DNA from: Patiria pectinifera
Lineage: Eukaryota > Echinodermata > Asteroidea > Valvatida > Asterinidae
DNA length: 64,000 bases
NCBI GenBank assembly: GCA_029964075.1
Contig: CM057144.1
Coordinates: 6,595,281 to 6,659,280, forward strand
Direction: 5' to 3'
In this document: positions 53,701 to 64,000 of the stretch, in pieces
How the letters are laid out: the number at the start of each line of letters is the position of its first letter
Position numbering within the stretch: position 1 is the first letter of the stretch
Notes under the pieces: model-generated
The model's database searches: none
The model's input: only the letters and a program-made list of their open reading frames with translations
Told to the model about the DNA's origin: nothing
Made by a program: the position numbers and the translations under genes

Positions 53701-54472
53701 TACATACCCATCAGTGCCACGCCTACAGTGTCTATGCTTCAACTGTCAATGTGCAGCTTTAATAGGAAGATCTTTGAGAATTTAAAATGGTTCTAATGAA
53801 GGAGCCACAATATGCCACTGAGGAAATCTTTCTGTTAACACAAATCACTCCCGTTACAATTTTGCTTCTAGATTTGTTCAGGTCTATACCCTTCACCCTG
53901 CCAAAAGAAAAAAAGGACCAGTGAATTATATTTTACTGAGCAGACTCTTTAGACGAAAAAGTCTGACCCTTTGATGACAGATTTATTCAATCCGACAATA
54001 GTTATTATTCATACATTAACATTTGCATTGTTTCATTGTGACTAATCCAACTCAGGGTGTGCAATATTTTCTATTTAAAAAAAAAATTACGACAATTTTA
54101 TTTTATTTCAATCAGATTTTTTTTATTTGTCTAACTTTCAAAATATTGATTTGTCAAAAAAAATGTGTCTAAATCTCCCCATGCACACTTACACCCATAA
54201 CTAAGGAGTTTTCAGGTTCCTATAATACCCATCATCCACAAAACTCAATAAATTGATCAATGCTTTTGAAACAATTCTATTGAATCAGTGGTTTAAAAAA
54301 ATCCCTTGATTTCATCTACATGTAGTCTACCTCACTTGGTCAATGATACATTAATACTGAAGACATGTTATGGGTGCATGGCTTGATTGATACAGCTGAG
54401 ATATGTTGTTTGTGGATATATATGAAAAACGTGATTCATGGTATTGTACAAGATATACAAAAACATATACAG
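50763..54472. other. Host intergenic DNA, no gene supported
   Basis: Starts with the target duplication AAACA. A/T-rich, mostly unique. Around 53185-53460 a ~190-bp stretch is loosely duplicated (CAGAGGGTGGTAGATG at 53201 and 53386; CCAGGGAAACACAAA-like words three times). No ORF over 100 aa has domain-like features. Confidence 0.4.
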
Positions 54473-55085
54473 GATGAGTAAAAAAAAGCAGAACCTAAAC
54501 CCCTAAAATTATATTTCATATTTTAAAAAAATATGTAGCACCAAAAATAATAATGAATGGAAAGCCAATTTCATAAGCTACTTTAAGATGAAAAAATAAT
54601 AAAAAATTGCTCAATCCGTGCATTCAAAGAATATCACTATTTAAACGCAATGACCGTAAAACCTGTTTCTACCAAAAAAAGCAATTTGTGTATTCTGACT
54701 GCTTGGAACAACAAAGAAAATGACTCCGAATACTTGTTTCAACAACTGTCAACAACTGTAATACACAATATCCTTATTAACAACCCTGGTTAGGCAAACA
54801 ATATGATTTACAAAACCAATAAAAAGAATATTTTTAACTTTTAAACCGAGGTTTTATCGCTGGTGATATTTGAAGACCATTGTGACGACGATTCTTCAAA
54901 TCACATTTTTGGACGAAAGAGGTTTTAGGGTCATCGCGTTTGAATGGTGATATTCTTTGAACCAATTGAGCAATTTCAGTATTTTTTTTCCACCTAAAAG
55001 TAGCTTATGAAATTGGCTTTCCAGTCATCATCATACAAGCATGTATTGGTCGCAATTTTTTTTTTGAAAGTGATAGCACCCAAAA
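54473..55085. mobile_element. Fold-back element related to 10678-11500
   Basis: It begins CAGGATGAGTAAAAAAAA. The arms pair: GAAAGCCAATTTCATAAGCT, AAATTGCTCAAT, CAAAGAATATCAC and AACGCAATGACC near 54560-54660 have inverse copies near 54900-55025. The right terminus is not preserved as CTCATCCTG, so the end coordinate is approximate. Confidence 0.55.
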
Positions 55086-56400
55086 AGCTGCCACATACCG
55101 CTGCAATGCTTTCACATATTTTCCAACTACAGGGCCGGGGTGCATACCTTACCAAAAATCACAATCAGCATTATTCCCCTCATTTGATACCGACCAAACC
55201 CCCAGGCCTATAAAACTTAATCTAGTTTTGTGGAGAAATTTTAGGAATAAATGCTATCAATTGGGACTTTAATACACCTTTAGATGGTTCAGGTAAGCCT
55301 ACATGTACACCCGCACAGTTGATTCACAATGTTACTGTAAACAGATCAATTAGGAATGATTAAAGCAAACGTGAGTGTGCTGTCTTTACAGGGAATGTAC
55401 AACATTTGCTTTTGCTACAATTTTCAGAAATAAATGGATTTGGAGGATTAGTATGTTATAGCAGATATTGTTAATCTGATTTTGTTCACGTTTTGGGCTT
55501 GTAGATGCTGGAAAAACCAAGAAAACAAATCATGTTCTTGTAGTCTGGTTCCCTAACCCCTTAAGATGAAACGGAAAAATGTATAGACATTGGGGAATTG
55601 TAAGATCAACAAATCAGTCTGGCAGGCTTGTACCCCTTCACAGGTGTGTAATTAATTGTAAAGAAAATGCGGAACAACTGTAATGAAAAATTCTGAGCGT
55701 TTTTTTTTTTTTTTAAGCCAGTTTTTTCCAACGCTGCTTGGCTGACCAGCGTTGGAAAAATACAAATTTTCTTGAAAATGTCAGCACACCAGGAGACACG
55801 ATTTTACAGGATACTTTAAAATGTCATTCCCTCACAATCCAGTAAGGTATTTTGTGATAATTTGATCATTCCGGTTTTTTTTTATGTTTGCAAATGTTTT
55901 ATCTTCCCTTTAAAATCAACTTTGAAGAAAAACTTTTAAACTTAGATCTTAACTTTTTTACAGGATACTTTAAAATGTCATTCCCTCACAATCCAGTAAG
56001 GTATTTTGTGATAATTTGATCATTCCGGTTTTTTTTATGTTTGCAAATGTTTTATCTTCCCTTTAAAATCAACTTTGAAGAAAAACTTTTAAACTCAGAT
56101 CTTAACTTTAATCAAAACAATGATTTTGGGTATAATGCATAACCAATATGTAAGATGAGTTGATGCTGATGAAGTAGGGGTGTTTGAATGGGTTAAAAAT
56201 ATCTTACTCTTTGTAACTACATGTAAGTGGAATCAATTGATTTAAGTGATTAAAACGACCCTCAGTCAATTTACTTTGCCAAAAATAAGACTGTTACCAA
56301 TGATTTAAATTAGTGATTTAAAAAACAAATCATATGATTTAAATCAGTGATGTTTTAAACAAAATTGTATGATTTAAATCGTGATTTAAATCGGTGAAAT
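55086..56400. other. Intergenic; tandem duplication at 55805-56115
   Basis: No gene. 55805-55960 and 55961-56115 are nearly identical (ACAGGATACTTTAAAATGTC onwards), a direct duplication of about 155 bp. At 56230-56400, TGATTTAAATC words recur four or more times just after the NLR stop. Confidence 0.7.
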
Positions 56401-59117
56401 TTATGTCCCAATGACTAATCCATTCTTCTTCAGGTCACTCAGTGACTCATCAATATGGTTCTTGTCTTCCTCTGTCAGGTGACAGCCCGTGAGGTGCAGC
56501 CTCTGAAGGTGCAGCAGCTGCTTTAACTCCATGCACCATAATGCTGCTGTGCCACACAGTCTATTACCATAAAGATCCAATTCAACCAAGTTGGGTAGAT
56601 CCCTGAGTGACTCGGCAACATGTTTGATGTCCTGTCCATTCAATGAGCAGCTACGCAAGCTCAGCTTTGTAAGGGACTTCAACTGCTTCAAATGCATGCA
56701 CCATAATGCTGCTGTATCACCCAGGTCATTATTATTAAGATATAATTCACCCAAGTTGGGTAGATCCCTTAGTGACTCAGCAATTTGTTTGATGTCCTGT
56801 CCATTAAATGAGCAGACACACAAGTCCAGCTTTGTAAGGGATTTCAACTGCTTCAAATGCATGCACCATAATTCTGCTGTACCACCCAGGTTATTACGCG
56901 CAAGATCCAATTCACCCAAGTTAGTTAGATCCCGGAGTGACTCAGCAACACGTTTGATGTCCTGTCCATTCAATGAGCAGCCATACAAGTCCAGCTTTGT
57001 AAGGGACTTCAAGTGCTTCAAATGCATGCACCATAATGCTGCTGTACCGCCCAGGTCACTATGAGAAAGACTCAATTCACCCAAGCTGGATAGATCCCTT
57101 AGTGGCTCAGCAACATGTTTGATGTCCTGTCCATTCAATGAGCAGTAACTCAAGTTCAGCTTTGTGAGGGACTTCAACTGCTTCAAATGCATGCACCATA
57201 ATGCTGCTGTACCACCCAGGTCATTACCAACAAGATCCAATTCACACAAGCGGGGTAGATCCCTGAGTGACTCAGCAACATGTTTGATGTCCTGTCCATT
57301 CAATGAGCAGCAACTCAAGTTCAGCTTTGTGAGGGACTTCAACTGCTTCAAATGCATGCACCATAATGCTGCTGTACCACCCAGGTCATTATGAGAAAGA
57401 TCCAATTCAGGTACCAAGTTGGATATATGCCTGAGCAACTTAGCAGTATCTGCATTGCTCTTGAAATCTACAGTATTAAGATTTGTCATTGCACACATGG
57501 TAACAGCTAACTCCTCAATAAACCATGTCCATTTACAAAAGTGTACATGTAATTTATGTACCTTAGCAAGGTAAGCATTTCCACTGTCTTTTGTCTGTTC
57601 CGCAACACATTTCAGAAAGTATATGACTGAGTTCAGACAATCCCTGTCAAGCCTATGAATGTAAATTTCATCTGTTATGAATGAATGTATGAATTTCTCT
57701 GGAGGCAAACGTTTGGATTGACCTTCAAAGAAACAATGAAGTGCCAACTGACCCATCTTTGATTTGAATGACAACTTCTTCGGATACGTCAACTGAAATT
57801 CCTTCATAATCTCATATGTACATGCCTCATTGTCACCACAACAAAAGCGCAGCAGATACTCAAACGTCCTTGCACCCTTAAACATAATTTCATTCAAAAT
57901 CTTCTTAAATTCCTCTGGGTCTGCTTCTAACAAGCTTTGCAAGTAAGCAGCAGCAGAGAACTCCTGGAATGTCTTGTGAATAAACTGAATACAGTTGTGA
58001 GTTTGTAGTCCCTTGCGGTCTGTCTGTCTGGTCAGAATACCTGCTTTCAGAGCCAGCTCAAGCACACTCGACTCAAAGTCACTTTCTTTGAAAGAGAGTG
58101 ACTGAGCTGGAGAAAGAAGACCATGCAACGCAACCTTGCCAATTTCAATCACAATTTTTTGTACATGTACTTCGTCTTTTGAGTCCAATGTTTTTCTTTT
58201 GAAGATGTAGAGAACTCCATTACGATACAGACGTGACATTGTTTCTGGGAGTGTGCAATCTTTTCTCCATAATACACACATCAAAAGAAGAAGCATTGGA
58301 CTTGCAGCTAAAGCAGACAGAAGACCTGATGATCTAATCTTTTTAAGAAGCCCCTTGGCCTTGACAGGTTCAGCTGTGTAAAATTTTCTAACATACTCGG
58401 CGACATCTTCACTACTGAAACCCATGACCTCGACATGTGTGAATGGGTCCTGAACCAGTTCCTCTGATACAAGTCTGTCAAAGTGTGAGGGGCGGGTGCT
58501 TACAAGTACACTACAACCCCTCAACACCTTACCACTTAGGATCTCCAGAATGGAACCAAATGAGGATTCACACAAGGAGGTAGTCATGAGCTCATCAAAG
58601 CCATCTAGTAAAACAAGGACTTTTCCAGGACTCTTCTTGATAAACATGTCCAGGGCACCTCTTTCAATACTTGTATCTTTAGCCAAGAGTTGGTCAAAAA
58701 CTGCACCAACAAGATCTGAACTCTGCTCCAGTGCGTGCATTTTCAACAGGAAGACAAGTTTATACTTCCGAAGTACCTGACTAGAACCAACTGCCCAATC
58801 ATATGCCATTTTGTCAAACAGTGTGGTCTTTCCTCTACCAGCTAACCCAGTTAAAACAGCTATTAGGATCGGGTCTCCTTCTTTTGTCTTACATTGTAAT
58901 ATATCATCATATGATGCCAGCTTGACTCTGTCCTTACCAAGTATTAACTGTAACTTTGTGTAGATTTCTGAAATGTGTTTCCTGTCATCACCCACCCATG
59001 GAAGCACTTTAACAAAGCTACCTTTCCTCCTGTAGTATGACTTCAGGGCATCTTCACAGCAATCAGCAGCATCTTGGGCTGGACTGTCAAGCTTCATCTT
59101 TTTGGGTGCGCTGCATC
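56401..59117 (-). CDS. NLR-type immune receptor (NACHT-LRR), intact large exon
   Basis: 898 aa from the first ATG at 59095-59097; stop at 56401-56403. Residues 84-92 are Walker A (GLAGRGKTT) and 160-170 are Walker B (LVLLDGFDEL). The NACHT runs to about 300, followed by a winged-helix/helical part. From about 560 the protein is LRRs in ~57-residue double units (GTAALWCMHLKQLKSLTKL..NGQDIKHVAESLRDLP), about five and a half, of ribonuclease-inhibitor type. The family senses microbial products or cell stress in the cytosol and oligomerises on ATP binding. No death-fold or other effector domain is present here, so it may be encoded upstream. An acceptor after TTGTAG at 59118 is conserved with the left paralogue. 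The LRR units are highly alike, so recent unit exchange is likely. Confidence 0.92.
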
Positions 59118-60729
59118 CTACAATGTTGAAATGAGCATAGAGTTGAATGACTTAATCATACAATGCATTGTGGCATCCAAGAAATAAATTGGCTCCTTGT
59201 CTGTAGAAAGTACCATGTTGAGCTGAAATATTGGCTCATTGTATGCAAAAAGTTAAAGCTCTAAAAACTTGTTGGTTAAAGCTTGGGAGGATAAATATAA
59301 AATTTACTAGTGCGCCCCACGTATGTATGTCGGGCATGGTCAGGGATTGTCACTTAATTTTTGCCCGAGGGGTGGGGATTTTGTCATTTCAAAAGTGACA
59401 ATCCCCATGTCTTGGGTATTATGAACCCAAGGGGGAGGGGGGGGAAACAATTGATAGGCGCATTAGTGTAAAGCCCGCACTCACCAAAACACGTTACTTT
59501 TGCACAGAATCATGGAAAAGCTTATGAGTATGCGATGAGAATATAGCCGATAACGCAGTACGAACTGAGGTGACAAATCTGTAGTATTGATTACAGAAAA
59601 TAGGAAAATGACGTCGTAGTACATCACATGACCATTTCTAACCAATGAGAAGCTTCAGAACCAGGGAATCCCTTATCGATGCATTGGCGTAATTTATGTC
59701 GTGAATTTTGATATCGCTGCTTGAAAATTGACCCGTCCTAGCATGCAACACTTGTACTCCCACAGAGCGCGCGCTCAGCAAGCTAAATACCGAACTCAGT
59801 GACCTTTCGGACTAAACATTTCCATTCAAAAAGGTGGATCACGCATAAGTGGGAACGCGACTTGCGGTTTCGTTACGGTAAGATAACGATTACACCAAAA
59901 TGCCGGATCTTGATCCACCTTTTCCCAATTCAAGTGGGAACACGGTGATAGACAAACAGTGATCTTGGTATTTGTCTTGCTATTCTCATGAATCAACACT
60001 ATTTGGATTATGTTGCCACAATCGACAATAGAAACGTTTTGAGTGAAATTAACTGGAACTTTAAGAAACCTCCTTTAACCAAATACATTAAATTAGACTG
60101 AGGCAAAATATTATGTGCATGTCAAAAACAGGGTCCATCCAGCCCCCCCCTCCCCTTAGGCGGGTTAGGTTGGAGTTATCATTATTTTTGGTTGGAAATT
60201 GTTTTGTGCTGATTAAATGGAGTATTACACTATGTGCATACTTTTTTTTGCCAAAAAAGTTTCATTTGAACAAATAAATTGTTTTGGGTCAGGTCATAAC
60301 AATCAGTGTCAGTTGGTAACAAGAACCAGAAGTCATTTTTCCAGCCCTATCCAGAAATAAGCAACTACATGCAGGAGTGGAAGCATGCACCAGAAAGTGC
60401 ATCCACCATATTACTTCAATTCGATTGAAGTAATAAGTTGAAGTCAATCGCAATGTGCGAACCGATAACAAAATTTGCTTTGCCCAACAGCTCATGTTAC
60501 CAACCATGATTATTCATTTTCCCCCAAAACAACCCATTATTCCATTCACTCATGCATAAATCAAGCTTTCAAGCAGACCCGGGGAAAAATTAGAAGAAAA
60601 GTACATGTAGCATCAAAATTAAGGAAACCTAAACCAATGAAAACAGGCATAAACAGGACTTTGGAGGAAAAAATCAGGATAAAGTAGGACTTTTGTGGGC
60701 TTTCAGGAGTAGTTTTCGTTGATACTCAC
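59118..60729. other. Putative intron of the right NLR gene, no other gene
   Basis: 59118-59295 matches the flank of the left NLR. GGGGATTTTGTCA and TGACAATCCCC near 59365 form a short hairpin. AAGGTGGATCA at 59830 and TGATCCACCTT at 59911 are inverted, each near an AGTGGGAAC. Nothing else is clear. Confidence 0.4.
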
Positions 60730-60763
60730 CCACGTCCACAGCATCATAAGCCTCAGTTGGCAT
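60730..60763 (-). CDS. Possible first coding exon of the right NLR gene
   Basis: On the minus strand an ATG at 60761-60763 opens 11 codons (MPTEAYDAVDV) and ends in phase 1 at GTGG/GTGAGT, a perfect donor. Phase 1 is the phase needed by the acceptor at 59118. No further coding evidence; the segment is too short to judge by composition. Confidence 0.3.
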
Positions 60764-60884
60764 GTTCTGTACTCACAACACATGCGCTCCATCCTCAACT
60801 AAGCTCTTGGAAGTACGTTGCAGTACTCCTGCGCCCAAGCCCTTCATTGTGTGATTTACATATGACAATGTGTAACACCGTTAT

Positions 60885-61101
60885 GAAAAATGTTTAGTGA
60901 GATTTCATTTTTCAGAGTTGTGGGACATAAAAAAAGTGGGAAAAAGTTGGAATTTTTAAATAAAAGTTGAAAAAGTCGGAGAAAGGTAAAAAAAAATAGG
61001 AAAAAATAGGAAAAATAGAAATACTTGAAAGCCTGATAAATGCAAAAATAATGTGGGACTTAGGTCAAGCCTTTTTCAAAATGGCACAAATATATAAGCC
61101 T
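60885..61101. repeat. Paralogue of 3021-3190
   Basis: The non-coding match (AGAAATACTTGAAAGCCTGA, AATGTGGGACT and more) shows that the duplicated block extends at least 4.4 kb upstream of the right NLR stop. Confidence 0.75.
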
Positions 61102-61386
61102 AGTGGTCTGGAGCATTGAATTTGTGGTCTGCCTGGCCAGCATAGGGTCATGGTGCATGTGACCTTGAGCAAGGCGCTTTGTCACTCACAGTTTCACTCC
61201 GCCCAGGAGTAGATGGGTACCTGTGAGGGCAGAGATGGTTACTGTGTGAGGTTGATTACGGCCAAGAGCACCGAAATGGCTGCCTACCGGCCGTGTATGC
61301 TCCCCAGGGAGTTGAGAAGGTAATAATAATTGTAAAGCACTTTGATACCCCGTTTAAAAGCGCTATATAAATGCCTGTTATTATTT
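61102..61386 (+). mobile_element. tRNA-type SINE insertion
   Basis: The stretch has an A-box-like AGTGGTCTGGAGC, the body words CCTTGAGCAAGGCGCTTTG and CACTCCGCCCAGG/AGTAGATGGGTACC, and the tail GCGCTATATAAATGCCTG plus TTATTATT, all common in aquatic-animal SINEs. It is missing at the matching place in the left paralogue. There is no clear B box, so the head may be truncated or diverged. Confidence 0.65.
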
Positions 61387-61423
61387 AAAAACTTAATCAT
61401 TCAAAAAAAAGGACAAGACTTAA

Positions 61424-63913
61424 AGAGGCTGTGGAATGCTGAAAATCATTTTGTTTTTTATATTTTTATATTGTAGAGTAGACCCATATATAGCATAATG
61501 GCAAACCCCCATTCTTTTCTAATGTACGTTTATATGTTTATAAAACTGAAATTCATCGAGTAATTTGTTGGTCGGCGAGCGCATAATTGAAATCAACAGT
61601 CGTCGGGCTCTTCGTAAAATCAGAAAAAGCGTGACGTAATATACAGGACTCGTTTATACAACGACTGTTTACTGCTGCCCAACCCGCCCCGTCAGCACGT
61701 GTGACTCGCAGTCAAGCAGTGTATAAATCAACATTTTGTAAAAGACTCGCGGAGATTGATATTCCTTTCCATTGCTTAATTTTTGGATGAGTATATTGAA
61801 CAAGGACACGGTGACCTCTGAGCTGTTCTTCCGTATAAATTTGAGCCCCAACTGCCCGAAAAAGTGACCAGCGAAAACACGGATACTGCAACTGGCCAGC
61901 TGAAAACGCCAGGCAACGCGGCTCTGATGAGTGGTAGGTCTGCAACGATTGCGTGAAAAAAAACAGCTGCGTTTTATCCAAGGACTCAAAGTATTATGTT
62001 CATGATACCATTTTTAGATGAGCATCAACAGTCCTACCGCAACTCTCTTCGTGATTTACAGACAATCTCAAACGTTATTCTGGTGAATATTCAGTCCACA
62101 GAGACGACAAATCGTCAGGTTGTTTTCGAATTATACGCGTACGGCACGCATAACGCATCACGGCAGTGGATGTGGTCGACCGTGTCCAGAACTAATGTTA
62201 TGCGGTTAGCAGCGTCGCGGGCCCCAGTCAAGTTCCTTGCGTTGCCTGGCGTTTTTTATGTATACGTTCGCCACAAAAAATAGTCCTCTTCTCTTTTCTT
62301 TCCTTGTGCATTTTAACCCTTGTTTTAACATCCTTAAACAATAATTACGAATTTACTTGAATTTTGAAATTGTTAACTTTATTGTTTACCCCCCAAAAAA
62401 GCCGTAGGCTTCCGCTTCACCTCGGCCTGTAAACGTGGCTAAAACTAAAGTAAAATTCATAAAGCATAGTCATATGCTCCGTTCATAAAACAAAAATCTC
62501 TGGACTCACGACATGTTCGGGATCCCGGTTGAAAACAAAATTCACTAGTCCCGAAATTTAACGAGCACTATCATTATTTTCAGTACCTAATTAAGACTTT
62601 ATTCAAGAAATTCCAGAGGCAGAGAATTTGTCATTCGATCAAAAGAAGTTCTAGAGAAAATGGAGGGTGAGGCCTGTCACATTTATCAGCACTAACGTAA
62701 GGAAAACTACGTGGTCCTTTTTCTACGCATTTGTGTGTGTGACAACGCGTGCGCGTATGCTGCGCAGATAATGGAGGGTCGAGGATACATTTGAACGGGT
62801 CTACGGTTCTTCAAGATTGGCAATGGACAAATGGTCCAAAACAGTCTTCCCTATAAATCATTAACAAATCATATCTCTATTGTTTCTTGTCCAATTTCAA
62901 CAAATCATCTCTTGAGAAAAGAAGACTCTTGCCGTACAAAATGTACAGTGCACGCATGATCAGCGCTCTATCCGTTAATTTGGCTGAAATCTGATCTCGT
63001 GTTTTCGCACGGTACCCTTCGGACAAACTGCATGGCTACGGAGAATTCTTATTCCTCCATGCTGACACGCGGACGGGAAAGCTGGAAATTTATTGCAAAC
63101 AAAATGTGATTACAGCCAGCGACTGACACAATTATAGGCATATACATGTAGGTTTGCCTTGGCCTAGTGCGTTCGCTACCCGTACACGTATCAACAAGGA
63201 ATTATTTTGAAATTCCAACACCGTTTACCGGTGTCAAAATCTACGGTCCCAACGGCCGGGCCAGCGGAACACAGTACACCCGTGAATTTCCGGCCAGCTT
63301 TACATGCGCGTGTCACGGTGATGCGATGTGCATGTGAACGATCGAACGATGTTGATGTACATGTGTAACGCAGACATTTCTTACTATGGTTGGCCGTTGT
63401 AGCAAACACAAAAGAATGATCCCCGATCTATAAATAAAATGATGTGTAACTACCAAAACACTGAATAATCAATAAAAAGTACCAAAAAGTCAATGGAGAT
63501 ATCTTCTTATTAAATTCTGAACTTGCCCATTAGAATTTCGGGGGTAAAAGCTGTTGCCAACTACGGTTGAATATATGGAGCATGTGGCTGCCCATACAAA
63601 ATGTCGCTCAGTGTAATTGTAAACAAAGTCATGTCGTTGCGCGGAGTGATTTGCAAAAAGTTTCGCTGGAACTACGCTGCATCGGGAGTCCTGTTTATTA
63701 CGTCACAATTTACTATGTTTTGTTTGCTGCCCCAAACGACGACTTTTACACAAATTGCACGTTCGGGTCGAAACAGGACCTGAAAAACAGCTATCAAAAG
63801 TACCTTTTGCATTCATTTCATGACAGAAACAATAGTTGTTTTTATTTCATCACACCCTAGGCTACATATACCCCAAAAATGACGGAAATGTCTTCGAGCA
63901 TTCCACAACCTCT
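61424..63913. mobile_element. 2.5-kb DNA element with TTAA target duplication
   Basis: The ends AGAGGCTGTGGAATGCT and AGCATTCCACAACCTCT are inverted, flanked by TTAA on each side (61420-61423 and 63914-63917). The left paralogue shows a single TTAA at the same place near 3243, an empty site. Inner arms pair weakly, for example GTGACGTAATATACAGGACTC against its near-complement at 63690. TTAA is used by piggyBac and Kolobok elements, but no transposase is visible, so it is probably non-autonomous. Confidence 0.8.
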
Positions 63914-64000
63914 TTAACCGCTATATAAAGCACCCTCCACCATTGTGTCAACCATATTTTGACTTGGTTTATAGTTGTACCAAAGAAAATTGGTGACTCT

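Noticed and set aside
56591-57394. Plus-strand ORFs of 157 and 76 aa over the LRR region
   Set aside because: Antisense of the LRR repeats; the same is true of the ORF at 33-263.
61669-62283. ORFs of 89-106 aa within the TTAA element as transposase
   Set aside because: Too short, no DDD/DDE pattern, both strands equally open.

Overview
This window is eukaryotic nuclear DNA, most likely from a marine invertebrate animal. The reasons are an NLR (NACHT plus leucine-rich repeat) immune receptor present as two diverged paralogues, a Ty3/gypsy retrotransposon, a Polinton/Maverick, many MITE-like and fold-back DNA elements, candidate splice sites, and frequent TACATGTA/ACCGGTA words. An amphioxus-, echinoderm- or hemichordate-like genome fits, but the species cannot be settled from this sequence. 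Host genes are sparse and mobile DNA fills most of the window.

Layout. (1) 1-8.7 kb: the terminal exon of a minus-strand NLR gene, cut by the left edge, with two possible small upstream exons. The would-be introns hold a MITE and a 4.25-kb terminal-inverted-repeat element built of GACGTC-rich arrays. (2) 8.8-13.8 kb: two fold-back elements, then a 48-bp minisatellite that stays open as a repetitive protein on the minus strand and ends at a perfect splice donor. (3) 13.9-18.5 kb: repeat remnants. (4) 18510-26090: a complete Ty3/gypsy element on the minus strand with near-identical LTRs, a 4-bp target duplication and one intact Gag-Pol ORF that lacks the zinc knuckle and protease. (5) 26-34.4 kb: MITEs, including two hAT-like ones with 8-bp target duplications, a direct-plus-inverted satellite, and a tRNA-like SINE fragment. 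(6) 34457-50762: a full-length Polinton with ~255-bp terminal inverted repeats. (7) 50.8-56.4 kb: no convincing gene, one fold-back element. (8) 56.4-64 kb: an intact minus-strand NLR exon (898 aa from its first ATG) whose flank is a paralogue of the left end of the window. That flank also carries a SINE and a 2.5-kb TTAA-flanked element that the left paralogue lacks.

The Polinton is the most interesting object. It carries family B DNA polymerase (broken by several frame changes), retrovirus-like integrase, A32/FtsK-type packaging ATPase, a hexon-like major capsid protein (one frame change), a penton-like minor capsid protein, and several membrane or coiled-coil proteins that look virion-associated. 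So it is a virus-like element, not just a transposon. Beyond the usual Polinton set it encodes a 157-aa TFIIB-like protein (zinc ribbon plus a single cyclin-like repeat). Its genes are preceded at very short distance by a shared A/T motif around TTTTATATTAAAA, including two divergent gene pairs only 31 and 41 bp apart, and a bidirectional hairpin sits between two convergent genes. Together these suggest the element brings some of its own transcriptional control. No adenain-like protease was found in it.
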